Below are positions 19,860 through 28,834 of a stretch of 64,000 bases of DNA, one piece after another; position 1 is the stretch's first letter, and each line of letters begins with the position of its first letter. Source of the DNA: Charina bottae (taxonomy: Eukaryota > Chordata > Lepidosauria > Squamata > Charinaidae). The DNA is taken from contig JALMGJ010000002.1 of assembly GCA_023362775.1 (NCBI GenBank), positions 70,657,414 to 70,721,413 of the forward strand. Direction: 5' to 3'. The translations under genes and the position numbers were made by a program. The notes below the pieces were generated by a model. The model had not been told where the DNA came from, ran no database searches, and was given only the letters and a program-made list of their open reading frames with translations.

Positions 19860-20303
19860 ATTCTTCAACCCTTATCCCACTTCAAAATAAACCAGAGCAG
19901 TTACATATCCCCACAATGAGCACAGAGCTTTCCTCTTGAAAGAATCAAACAGCCCAACTGCCCCCCTCAAAGATTCCAGGTTCTTTTCATGGCATTCCAC
20001 CAGGAGATCGATTTTACTTATGGCTTGCAGAGCACTCTCCCTCTTAGATTTCTCCAACTCCATTATCCAATCTTCATCCAGCATCTCGATAAAAATCCCA
20101 ATCTCAGTCTTAAAAAAAACCTTTCTATCGCTTTTAAATTCCTCAATTTCATCCACTACATCCCCAACCTGTGGCACATTTTAGATCTCATATTTTCCAC
20201 AATGTCCTGGATATCTTGCATAAAAGCTTGATAGAATTCAGAAGAAATCCATTTAAAATCCTGGTGAAGGTCAGAAAAAATCTGTTTGAAATCCTCCATG
20301 TCT
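19860..20303 (-). pseudogene. L1 ORF1-like frame with one frameshift
   Basis: From an ATG near 20297 the minus strand encodes MEDFKQIFSDLHQDFKWISS and continues through a helical, charged stretch. A second frame (19872-20177) takes over with VVDEIEEFKSDRKVFFKTE and a Leu/Glu/Lys-rich segment likely to form a coiled coil, as in L1 ORF1 proteins. It follows the leader of the short L1, where ORF1 should lie. The RNA-binding C-terminal part is not visible. Assignment rests on position and coiled-coil character, not on a clear domain match. Confidence 0.5.
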
Positions 20304-21701
20304 CACACAGTAGATTATGGTTCCCCCTAGGAGCTTAACCAGTGAAAGTCGAAGATATGGAAGAGTTCCAAAGTGTGTCTATATAAAGTGAGAGTGAAAC
20401 AGCAGACTGTTCTCAAGGGAAAGTGAAAACAGAAAGCTGAAGATTCAAATCAGCCGATTCAACATGTAAGAAAATGCTAATATCTTCAAATTTAATACAA
20501 AAATGATAACAGGAAGACAATTGTTTACTCTCAATCTTTGGAATTTCCTTTGGAAGAAAAACGAAATCAAAAACTTAAAAGAATTAAAAAAAAAAGCAAT
20601 CCCAAAAATAATTTTAAGCACCAAGAGAACCAGCTTCTCCTCACTATAGAAAGCCTCTCTTGGGGTACATATACTTTAAAAAAAATACAAATTGGTGATT
20701 TAGAAATGGGGTGGCCGGTCGTAGTGTCCCTTTAAGGCTACAGCGCGGCTTGGAAATGGTGACGTCCCAGCCTCCCGGCGGCTCTTACCAGTCGAGCGCG
20801 AAACGCTGTTTGCAATCTCCTGGCTGCAAGCAGCCATCTGAAGAACAGATGGGATGATTCCAGGTATTCTCCTTGATCCGGAGAACGTTTCTGGGCTTCA
20901 GGAAAACCTGCCTGAGCCCGAAAAAAGTTACCGCATTGTCAGCTCTTCCCACTGAACCAGTGGGCACAGCTGTTCAGTCCGCTATTCCCACCAGAAGCCC
21001 CTAACATTCTATTTTCTTGATCTATTCAAATTACTAGTGATCCTAGTGCTAGTAAAAATAAAGGGGGAAAATGGGTACACCCTGTTGGTCTTAAGAATGT
21101 ATGAAATTAGTCAAAGGTTGTCCATGCATATTTACACAGAACTAATCTTATGTAGGAAAATAAAACCAACAGGATTGTGCTGTCCGCCGCCTCCCACAAA
21201 TTTTAAACTAAGAGTCTGAGTTTAAATGGGGGGGGGGGGGGCTTGGAGTATTGCACAGATCAGCACAAACGCTGACATAGATTCTTGAAGAGATTTCTAG
21301 TTCCCTTTTTCGCGTGTTAAATTGACTTTATGGGAAACCTCAACTTTCAAAATTGGGAAAAAGATGGTGATATGGAAAAACTGGATGGAAGCAGGGATAT
21401 TGACTTTGGACCAACTGATAGATGATGAATTTTTAACATACTCTGTGTTAAGAGATTAATATCATCTATCAGATGTAACCCAATGACAATATTTACAGTT
21501 ACAGCATTTGTTAACAACATTGTTTCGGCCAGCAGCATTTTCAGCTTCTGAGACACATGAGATACTAGAACAACTTGTTAAATCCTTTAAAAGTAAAAAA
21601 ACCCTAATACTGGTTTTTATAGATATTTGTTATCAATAAATCAATTTGATATGCAGATGCTAAGAAATGAGTGGAATAAAGAATTAGAGGTTCCTATATT
21701 G

Positions 21702-22019
21702 CAGGGCTTTCCAAAGTGCCAGTGCTGGCGACATAGCAGCGGCAGCGGCGGCAACACAGCGGTGGCGCGCGCGTGCACGGCGGTGGCGCGGGGGTGCGCG
21801 GCGCACGCGTGCACGGTGGTGGCGCGGGGGGGGCGTGCGGCGGTGTGTGTGTGCACGGCGGTGGCGGCAGCCTCCGCTAAAACGCGGAAGCACTGATGCC
21901 GCGCCGCTGCCGCTGCTGCCGTGCACATGCATGCCGCCGCTTCCGGGTGGTGTGGCGACACACCATGCTGTGTGTGGCGACACACTTTTGTGTCGCGACA
22001 CACAGTTTGGAAAGCTCTG
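21702..22019. mobile_element. hAT MITE with CpG-rich (GTGCACGG)n-like interior
   Basis: Ends CAGGGCTTTCCAAAGTG and CAGTTTGGAAAGCTCTG match the family. The octamer CTATATTG flanks it on both sides (21694-21701 and 22020-22027). The interior is CpG-rich with repeated GCGGTGGCGCG / GTGCACGGCGGTG units. The right sub-terminal region contains TGTGTCGCGACACA. Open frames through it on both strands are composition artefacts. Confidence 0.93.
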
Positions 22020-22149
22020 CTATATTGCCTAGACAATGGGAGAATGTCTTAACGTTTATAGCAAGAGTGTCAATGGACTTAAAATTATGACTTATACAAC
22101 AAAAGAATAATGTGGTATTTAATGAATGCAAAGAACATCACTTGAAAAC

Positions 22150-22215
22150 CAGCTTATTTATTTATGATTCATCAAATTTTTGCCACCGCCCATCTCCCCC
22201 CAGGGAGTATTTTTT
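22150..22215 (-). repeat. L2-type LINE 3' tail fragment
   Basis: TTTATTTATTTATG followed by CACCGCCCATCTCCCCCCAGGG is the L2 tail hairpin in minus orientation; only about 65 bp are present. Confidence 0.7.
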
Positions 22216-22699
22216 ATAGTACTAATTCTCCTGTTGATACCTTAAAAAATTAGGACATTTATTAAAGGTTCTAATTACCCAAATAATATTTTTGCAGTGC
22301 TATTTGTATGTATCTGGACTGTTAATCGGCTTAGTGTATTTCCTGAACTGGATCAAAAAGACAAAATAAAATGAAGAGGGCACTTTTATGGGTAGGGAAC
22401 AACATGAATTGAATTGAATACAGACAAACACCAATTAGGGCATTTTGAATTAAGGAGGCACAGCATGTCAGAGGCAGTTAACATCTTCCCATTTTTAAAT
22501 TTCATTCAGTTTGCTTACATTTTATTCCACGGAGAACATTTAAATCCCTGGAAAGGCAAACTGAAGGCTCAGCAGGTTGGTAGGGATATTCGCCTCTGAA
22601 TCCCATTAATTCACTGGAAGAAATCTGGCTAGAAATCACTTATTCTTAACAGTGCGAGAATGCCCTTGGAGACATGAATGGTGGGCTCAGCTTGAAAAT
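22216..22699. other. Intronic DNA, nothing recognised
   Basis: No exon or repeat end recognised. The flank holds AATCTGGCTAGAA at about 22623, nearly the same as the PLE target duplication at 22700-22711, which may be chance or a local duplication. Confidence 0.45.
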
Positions 22700-22821
22700 C
22701 TGGCTAGAAGTACCAATTGAAGAGAATATTTGTAGCTCAGGGTTGAACTGTGGAGTCCTTGGTGCTCTCTGAGCCTTGTTGTTTTCTTCCAGACGTTTCA
22801 TTGCCAAATTAGGCAACACCT

Positions 22822-23702
22822 TCAGTGCGAAAAGGGAGTGGGACTTGCTCTCTGTTTATATACCTTGGCTTGTCCTGCTTGTGTTGGTGGAGGTGTTGTT
22901 CTCTCCTTAGGAGTTCCTTGATTGGGCTGTTGTTTGCTGCTTGGTTGATTGACTGAGTTAATAGTTCCTTGATTAGCGTATATTGTGCTGTTTGATTGTT
23001 CCTCTGGTGCTAATCCTGGTGTTAATATTTGCATATCTGGGAGATGCTTGCTGGCAAGGTGGTGTTCTGGTCTTCTGGCTTTTCTATTGTCTCTTATGAA
23101 TGGTATGTAAATGTTGTTTACCTCTATGTGTCTGTTGATGGCTGCTTTGTCTGAGTGCCAAGCTTCCAGGAATTCTCTAGTGTTTTTGGATTTGGCTTGG
23201 TTTAAGATGTCACAGTTTTCCATTTGAAAGTATGGTTGAGTCTGTCCATGTGTTGTGAGATTAAGGAGTTTTCATTGTGTCTTCTGACTGCTAGTTGGTG
23301 TTCGTGGATACGCTCTGCTAGTCTTCTGCCCGTCTGTCCTACATAGTGGCTGCTACAGTCCTTACACTGTATGTTGTAGATAACTCCTGTTTTTTCTTCT
23401 TGGGCTACTGGGTCTTTTGGGTTACTTAAGATGTTCTGATGGGTTTTGGTTGGTTTATGTGCTACGGTGATGCCATGTGGTTGTAACAGTCTATTAGTAG
23501 TTTCTGAGATGTTTCCGATGTATGGCAGTGTAATCCTTTTCATAGCTTCTGTTGGTTTTGCTGTGGTGGGTTGAGTGGTCAGGCACTTTTTGATAAAGTT
23601 GTGTGGATATCCATTTTGCTGGAAGATGCTATATAAGTGGTCTGTTTCCTTTTTCTGGTGTTCTGGGTTGCTGCAGTGCATTTGTGCTTGTCTGAATAGT
23701 GT
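22822..23702 (-). pseudogene. Penelope GIY-YIG endonuclease (frameshifted)
   Basis: It continues in frame from the RT after the stop at 23703. The linker (IPHNFIKKCL-like region) leads to GVIYNIQCKDCSSHYVGQTGRRLAERIHEHQLAV, a GIY-YIG domain with the C-x2-C insertion between half motifs that marks Penelope-type EN+ elements. HNENSLISQHMDRLNH follows as the downstream His/Glu region. A frame change at about 23205-23220 moves the C-terminus into another frame (22822-23223). The protein is therefore broken at least twice. Confidence 0.92.
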
Positions 23703-24640
23703 TCATACACAGCTCCTCTTGTGGGACATTGGGTTATTGCTTTGGTAGTGGAGCACTTGGTTAGTGTGGGTAGATTTCCAGTAGACTTGTGTTTCTAGAA
23801 TGCCATCATTTCCTCTACTGATGAGGATATCCAAGAAGGGTGGTGTGTTGTTGTTTTCTTCTTCCCTTGTGAATTTTATTCCTTTGAAGATGTTGTTGAT
23901 GGTTTCATGTGTTTCCTCCAGTTGATCCTTTTTTATTATGACGAAGGTGTCATCTACATACCAGATCCATACTTTGGGTTGTATGCATGGGAGTGCTATC
24001 CTTTGTAGACGTTGCATTACAATCTCTGCTATGAGTCCTGAAAGTGGTGATCCCATAGGTGTTCCTTTGATTTGTTGGTATATTTGTCCATTAAACTGAA
24101 AGTAGGTAGTGAGGCAGAGGTTGATGAGGTCCATGATTCTGGGTATTTTGATCTTAGTGTATCTGGTTAGGTCGGATGTGCTTCGTAGAACTGCTGCCAT
24201 GGATTCTTTCGCTAGTGCTGGGTCTATGGATGTAAAGAGTGCAGTGACATCAAATGACACCATAATTTCATCTTCATCTATTTTTAGGTCTTTGATTTTC
24301 TGGAGGCACCATAGTGGGGAGTTGATAGAGTATTTGCTCTCCTCTGTGAGATGCCCAAGATTTCTTGTAAGTTCTTTAGCTACGTTGTATGTGGGCGTCC
24401 CTGGTAAAGATACAATTGGACAGAGCGGTATGTCGGGCTTCTGTATTTTGGGGCGTCCGTAGAAGCGTGGGATGTTGGGTCCACTGCTTTTCATCTGCCA
24501 CTGTTCTTCTTTTGTGATTTGACCTTTCTTGGTTAGGTCATTGAGGATTCTTTTGGCCTGGTTGTCCAGTTTCTGTATGGGATTGGTGTTTACTGGGGTG
24601 TAGGTTTCTTTGTCCTCAAGTAAGTTTTTTGGCTTTTTGT
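23703..24640 (-). pseudogene. Penelope reverse transcriptase
   Basis: The frame is open from about 24640 to a stop at 23703. Landmarks are RFYGRPKIQKPD with IVSLPGTP (the PLE-specific N-terminal RT segment), FDVTALFTSID (motif A Asp), IKGTPMGSPLSGLIAEI, and WYVDDTFVII (catalytic YVDD, about 178 residues after the methionine at 24494). FLDILISR follows. PLE RTs are related to telomerase RT. Upstream, the same coding region continues beyond the small L2 insertion to about 24950 (ILPADKGCTTIIMDRSQY). The TGA at 23703 lies mid-protein, before the endonuclease. No other stop is seen within this block. Confidence 0.92.
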
Positions 24641-24641
24641 A

Positions 24642-24702
24642 TATTTTATTTTATTATTTAAATTTATATGACCGCCCAACTCCCGCAACGGGGTATATAT
24701 TG
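24642..24702 (-). repeat. L2 tail inserted in PLE coding region
   Basis: TATTTTATTTTATTATTTAA then ACCGCCCAACTCCCGCAACGGGG is an L2 3' end of only ~55 bp. GTATAT occurs on both sides (about 24638-24643 and 24701-24706), compatible with a very short duplication. It interrupts the PLE reading frame, giving its relative age as younger than the PLE. Confidence 0.7.
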
Positions 24703-24975
24703 TGATCTGTCCATAATGATGGTGGTGCAGCCTTTGTCTGCTGGGAGGATGATGATAGTTTCATCCATCTTTAGGTTTTTGAGTGCTGCTCTGTCCTCTG
24801 CTTTCAGTTGGTTTTGTTTCCATGTCCTTCTGGTTTGTGGTATGATTATCTGTCTTATGTTCTCTTGGGTTTCTGTAGTAAGTCCTGTAGTTTTCAATGA
24901 TGCTTCTAAAGCAGCAAAAAATTCTAATTTATTCGCACCCTCTGTGTTGTAATTGAGGCATCCTTTGTGTTGTAA

Positions 24976-25563
24976 TTGAGGCAAGAAGAAAAAACAAGAG
25001 TTATGTACAACATACAGTGTAAGGACTGTAGCAGCCACTATGTAGGACAGATGGGCAGAAGACTAGCAGAGCGTATCCACGAACACCAACTAGCAGTCAG
25101 AAGACACAATGAAAACTCCTTAATCTCACAACACATGGACAGACTCAACCATACTTTCAAATGGAAAACTGTGAGCATCTTAAACCAAGCCAAATCCAAA
25201 AACGCTAGAGAATTCCTGGAAGCTTGGCACTCAGACAAAGCAGCCATCAACAGACACACAGAGGTAAACAACATGTACATACCATTCATAAGAGACAATA
25301 GAAAAGCCAGAAGACCAGAACACCTCCTTGCCAGCAAGCATCACCCAGATATCCAAAGATTAACACCAGGATTAGCACCAGAGGAACAATCAAACAGCAC
25401 AATATACGCTAATCAAGGAACTATTAACTCAGTCAATCAACCAAGCAGCAAACAACAGCCCAATCAAGGAACTCCTAAGGAGAGAACAACACCTCCACCA
25501 ACACAAGCAGGACAAGCCAAGGTATATAAACACAGAGCAAGTCCCACTCCCTTTTCGCACTGA
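24976..25563 (+). pseudogene. Inverted copy of Penelope GIY-YIG endonuclease
   Basis: The 195-residue plus-strand frame repeats the GIY-YIG half (RVMYNIQCKDCSSHYVGQMGRRLAERIHEH) found on the minus strand at 22822-23681, but here the frame is intact to its natural end (KHRASPTPFSH stop). It lacks RT, so it is a 5'-truncated, inverted second reading of the same PLE. Because the minus-strand partner is frameshifted while this copy is not, they have diverged after, or differed at, insertion. Confidence 0.9.
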
Positions 25564-25595
25564 AGATGTTGCCTAGTCTGGCAATGAAACGTCTG
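25560..25595 (+). ncRNA. Hammerhead-like core in PLE 3 terminus
   Basis: CTGAAGA, one extra T, then GTTGCC pairing with GGCAAT across a TAGTCT loop (six pairs), then GAAACGTC. The minus-strand twin at 22795-22825 reads CTGAAGG, with the core A changed, and would be inactive. A third copy of this terminus lies at 54294-54325. Confidence 0.42.
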
Positions 25596-25856
25596 GAAGA
25601 AAACAACAAGGCTCAGGGAGCACCAAGGACTCCACTGGCTAGAAGTGTCACAACAGATCATTACTGAGTGGCAACAGAGAGAAGGCAAAAAACTTTTTTC
25701 CAGAGAGTCAGTCCTTCCACCAAGTCAGGATTTAAGCTAAGCTTTGCCTTGAAGGGGACAAATGAAGATAAAATTCCAGCAACTGCATTTTAAGTTCTAA
25801 TTATGAACCACCTTCTATCAGAACTGAGTTCAGGCTTTAAGAAATGCTGCAGTCAG

Positions 25857-28655
25857 GTTTTTATTTATTTATTTATGTTTCGACTTCTATCACCGCACCA
25901 TCTCCCCCAAGGGGACTCTGGGCGGTTTACAAACATAGAGATTAAAATTCTGTTATAAAAACACATAAAAATACAATATACAATTAATTATTATTATAAA
26001 TTAAGTAGAAAATCCAAGAAGGCAGACCATGATATTTAAAAGGGCTCTATGGCACCAGCCATCCCCACGAGGAACTATTCCTGTTCCTATCCCAACGAGG
26101 CGGCAAAACCAGGTCTTTAGGTTCTTCTGGAGGGACAGGAGCGATGGGGCCTGCCTCACCTCCGGGGGCAGGCTGTTCCAAAGGGCAGGCGCCACTGCCG
26201 AGAAGGCCCGCCTTCTGGACCCCGCCAAACGAAACTCCCTTACCGACGGGGTCCGGAGCATGCCCTCTGTACATAATCGAGTGGGACGGTTTGAAGTTAT
26301 GGGGATGAGGCGGTCCCTCAGATACCCTGGTCCCATGCCATGTAGGGCTTTAAAGGTCAAAACCAACACCTTGAATTGCACCCGGAAGCATACCGGCACC
26401 CAATGCAGCTGGCGCAGCAGAGGTGTCACATGGGCCGATCTAGGGGCACCAATAACTGCGCGCGCAGCCGCATTCTGGACCAGTTGTAGCTTCCGGATAC
26501 TCTTCAAGGGTAGCCCCATGTAAAGCGCATTGCAGTAGTCTATGTGGGAGATGACCAGGGCATGAGTGACTGTACGGAGGGACTCCTGATCCAGGAAAGG
26601 GCGTAACTGGCGCACAACACGAAGTTGCGCAAAGCCCCTTCTGGCCACGACTGCCACCTGCTCCTCGAGCAGGAGTCGTGAGTCCAGAAGGACCCCCAGA
26701 TTCCGCACTGATTCTGAACGGGGAAGTGCAACCCCATTCAGAACCAAAGATGATAATTTCCCAGATCCAGAAGAACCATCAATCCACAGCCACTCCGTCT
26801 TACCAGGATTCAGCTGAAGCCTGTTGTTCCCCATCCAGACCCCCACAGCCTCCAGGCACTGAGAAAGGGAGGCCACTGCATCACTTACTTCACCTGGGAT
26901 GGAGATGTACAACTGTGTATCATCAGCATACTGATGATATCTCATCCCATGGTGACGGATGATCTCACCCAGCGGTTTCATATAGATATTAAATAGGAGA
27001 GGTGAGAGAACCGTACCCTGCGGCACCCCACAAACGAGGGGGCGAGAGTTGGATCTCTCATCTCCTATTACTACTGATTGGGACCGGCCCCAGAGGAAGG
27101 AGGTGAACCAACGCAGAACTACGCCAGCCACCCCCAACTCCTCGAGCCGTCCCAAAAGGATACCATGGTCAATGGTATCGAAAGCCGCTGAGAGATCAAG
27201 GAGAGCCAGGATGGACGCACTCCCTCCATCCCGCCCTTGCCAGAGATCATCTGTAAGCGCGACCAATGCAGTTTCCACCCCATATCCCGGCCTGAAACCC
27301 GACTGAGAGGGGTCCAGATAATCCGTTTCATCCAGAATCCTCTGGAGCTGCAGCGCCACCACCTTCTCAACCACCTTCCCCAAAAAGGGGAGGTGGGAGA
27401 CAGGACGAAAGTTGTCCAATACGGTAGGGTCCAGCGACGGCTTCTTGAGGAGGGGGTGCACCAGTGCCTCCTTAAAAGCATCTGGAAACACCCCCTCCCC
27501 CAAGGATGTATTAACCATCGCCTGGACCCAACCTGATGTAACCTCCCTGGCTGCCTGCACTAGCCAGGAAGGACAAGGGTCAAGATGGCATGTGGTGGCC
27601 CTTAGAGTCCGGAGGATCCTGTCCACTTCCTTAGGCCCAACAGGATCAAACCGATCCCAGATAACCGGGTAATGACGTTCCCTCGGCATCTCCCCAGACT
27701 CTGCTTCACGCTTGGAGTCCAACCTAGATCGAATCTGAGCGATTTTATCCTGCAGATGCTCAGAAAATTCTTCCGCACGGCCCTGCAGGTGGGTCCTAGG
27801 CTCCACCCTACCCAAAAGAGATCGTGTTATCTTAAACAGGGCTGTCGGGCGGCATTCTGCGGATGCAATAAGAGCGGAGAAATATTGACGTTTCGCCGCT
27901 CTTACCGCCACAAGGTAGGCCTTAACTGTGACTCTAGCTTGTGTTCGGTCAGATTCAGTCTTTGTTTTTCTCCAGCGGCGCTCTAGGCGTCTCTTAGCCC
28001 TCTTCAAGACCCTTAACTCCTCCGTAAACCATGGGGAGTATCGGGTCAGATGTGGCAAGAGAGGCCGCACAGGTGCGATCCTGTCCAAGGCTCTGGCCGC
28101 CTCCTTGTTCCAGGCTGCGGCCAGAACCTCCGCTGGACCGTACAATAGATCCTCGGAAATAACCCCCAGCTCCTTCTGAAACCTCATAGGGTCCATTAGT
28201 CGCCGGGGGCGGACCATTCGAATGGGTCCTGCCTCCCTGCGGAGGCATAGGAAAATCTCAGGGCCACCAGGGCGTAATCTGACCATGACAATGGGGATAG
28301 ATCTAACTCTCCCTTCAGATCACTTTGCCACTGCTCCGACAAGAAAACTAAGTCCGGAGTGAGGCCACTGTCTCGAGTCGGGTTTCGAATAATCTGAGAT
28401 AGGCCCATGGCTGCCATGGTAGCCATGAACTCCCGAGCTGTGTCTGAGGCACGTCCCAGGGAAGGTAGATTGAAGTCCCCCAGAACCATAAGTCTAGGGA
28501 ACTCCACTGCCAACCCTGAGACAGCCTCCAACAGCTCGGGCAGGGAGGTTGCTAAGCAGCAGGGAGGCTGGTACAACAGCAACACCCCCAACTTCTCTCG
28601 AAAACCCAACTTGAAGAACAAGGTCTCACACCCGGCCACTTGTTTTCCTTTAATG
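25857..28655 (-). mobile_element. L2-type LINE, long copy B
   Basis: The minus-strand element ends at 25857-25930 with (TAAA)n and the L2 hairpin tail. It contains an RT frame of 761 residues and most of the endonuclease, broken only by one frame change near 28200-28230. The 5' end near 28655 is inside the endonuclease, so it is slightly 5'-truncated. It is the best-preserved L2 in the window. Confidence 0.9.
26001..28286 (-). CDS. L2 reverse transcriptase, long open frame
   Basis: The 761-residue frame covers the linker (YSPWFTEELRVLKRAKRRLERRW), the pre-RT region CPSWLVQAAREVTSGWV, LVHPLLKKPSLDPTVLDNFRP, and motif A LLDLSAAFDTIDHGIL. It continues with LVCGVPQGTVLSPLLFNIYM, the catalytic YADDTQLYISIPG at about residue 453, and the thumb and C-terminus ending near LKTWFCRLVG. 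There is no internal stop. Its first ~25 residues overlap the end of the endonuclease frame in a different phase and are not natural. One base missing from a C run near 28205 explains the shift, compared with the aligned amino-acid order. Confidence 0.92.
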   Translation of the reverse strand: MVRLRPGGPEIFLCLRREAGPIRMVRPRRLMDPMRFQKELGVISEDLLYGPAEVLAAAWNKEAARALDRIAPVRPLLPHLTRYSPWFTEELRVLKRAKRRLERRWRKTKTESDRTQARVTVKAYLVAVRAAKRQYFSALIASAECRPTALFKITRSLLGRVEPRTHLQGRAEEFSEHLQDKIAQIRSRLDSKREAESGEMPRERHYPVIWDRFDPVGPKEVDRILRTLRATTCHLDPCPSWLVQAAREVTSGWVQAMVNTSLGEGVFPDAFKEALVHPLLKKPSLDPTVLDNFRPVSHLPFLGKVVEKVVALQLQRILDETDYLDPSQSGFRPGYGVETALVALTDDLWQGRDGGSASILALLDLSAAFDTIDHGILLGRLEELGVAGVVLRWFTSFLWGRSQSVVIGDERSNSRPLVCGVPQGTVLSPLLFNIYMKPLGEIIRHHGMRYHQYADDTQLYISIPGEVSDAVASLSQCLEAVGVWMGNNRLQLNPGKTEWLWIDGSSGSGKLSSLVLNGVALPRSESVRNLGVLLDSRLLLEEQVAVVARRGFAQLRVVRQLRPFLDQESLRTVTHALVISHIDYCNALYMGLPLKSIRKLQLVQNAAARAVIGAPRSAHVTPLLRQLHWVPVCFRVQFKVLVLTFKALHGMGPGYLRDRLIPITSNRPTRLCTEGMLRTPSVREFRLAGSRRRAFSAVAPALWNSLPPEVRQAPSLLSLQKNLKTWFCRLVGIGTGIVPRGDGWCHRALLNIMVCLLGFST

Positions 28656-28834
28656 AAAACCGTGGCAGGAATATCCAAAGCAGATTGGTGTTTTGGAGAG
28701 TACTGAGATATCTGGTAGCACAGGTTATTTCTCCAATCATAAAAAAACACACCAGGGGTTTGCAAATCATTTGAGAAGGCAAATAAGCTTAAAAATGGAC
28801 TTAGAAATACTAAATATCTAAAAACAAATTTCAA
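28196..28834 (-). pseudogene. L2 AP-endonuclease, 5'-truncated
   Basis: Only the part from about 28655 downward is L2; the first ~55 residues of this open frame are flanking DNA. The LINE part has VAGCETLFFKLG, LLYQPPCCLATSLPELLE, the catalytic LGDFNLPSLGRA, a GLTPDLVFL segment, and LSWSDYALVALR, where the usual Ser-Asp-His box reads Ser-Asp-Tyr. The N-terminal catalytic Asn and Glu of the fold are lost by truncation. A stop ends this frame just after the phase switch into the RT frame. Confidence 0.85.

Larger units (their letters stand above)
17667..20999 (-). mobile_element. Short L1 element with 5' leader, lacking ORF2; hosts two PLE insertions
   Basis: A perfect 19-bp duplication CCTAACATTCTATTTTCTT flanks it (17648-17666 and 21000-21018). 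The minus-strand 3' end has AATAAA and an A-rich tail (17667-17720). The 5' end (about 20700-20999) is a GC-richer leader. Between them lie an ORF1-like start (ATG near 20297), then 3' UTR-like AT-rich sequence. No RT or endonuclease region is present. After removing the two PLE insertions (18214-19325, 19368-19845) about 1.7 kb remains, so this is an internally deleted, non-autonomous L1 that nevertheless keeps both ends. Confidence 0.82.
13393..22140 (-). pseudogene. Old L1 LINE ORF2 remnant, split by many insertions
   Basis: Minus-strand pieces read in order as one L1 ORF2. 21019-21700 carries the RT region around an SPFIF-like block, 17560-17647 a KLFTDDIVLT motif matching the RT F/YADD box, and 17160-17330 a KMNTLPRLNFQMIPVFI-like block. 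16306-16690 holds a WRDNYLFRLQNFI to IKDWIKDWIKWM segment, 15745-15844 YKVLYCWYIIPVL...HWKCKQQVT, and 13843-13908 a FFHMWW block directly continuing it. 13393-13593 is the C-terminal AAAKILYVFFWRRPLIPSLEEWLTKLWE. Stops and frameshifts are frequent. Insertions at 13705, 13910, 14189-15744, 15845, 16696, 17667 and 21702 interrupt it. Its 5' limit near 22140 is approximate. Confidence 0.8.
22712..25634 (-). mobile_element. Penelope-like element 3 with head-to-head inverted 3' copy
   Basis: A 12-bp duplication CTGGCTAGAAGT flanks it (22700-22711 and 25635-25646). The minus-strand unit runs from about 24975 (N-terminal coding) down to 22712 (terminal repeat). At about 24965-24985 it joins a plus-strand copy of its own 3' part (GIY-YIG plus terminus, to 25634). 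At the junction a ~20-bp sequence (GTGTTGTAATTGAGGCA) occurs twice in tandem. A short L2 tail (24642-24702) is inserted in the coding region. The layout is a classic partial inverted Penelope insertion. Confidence 0.93.
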
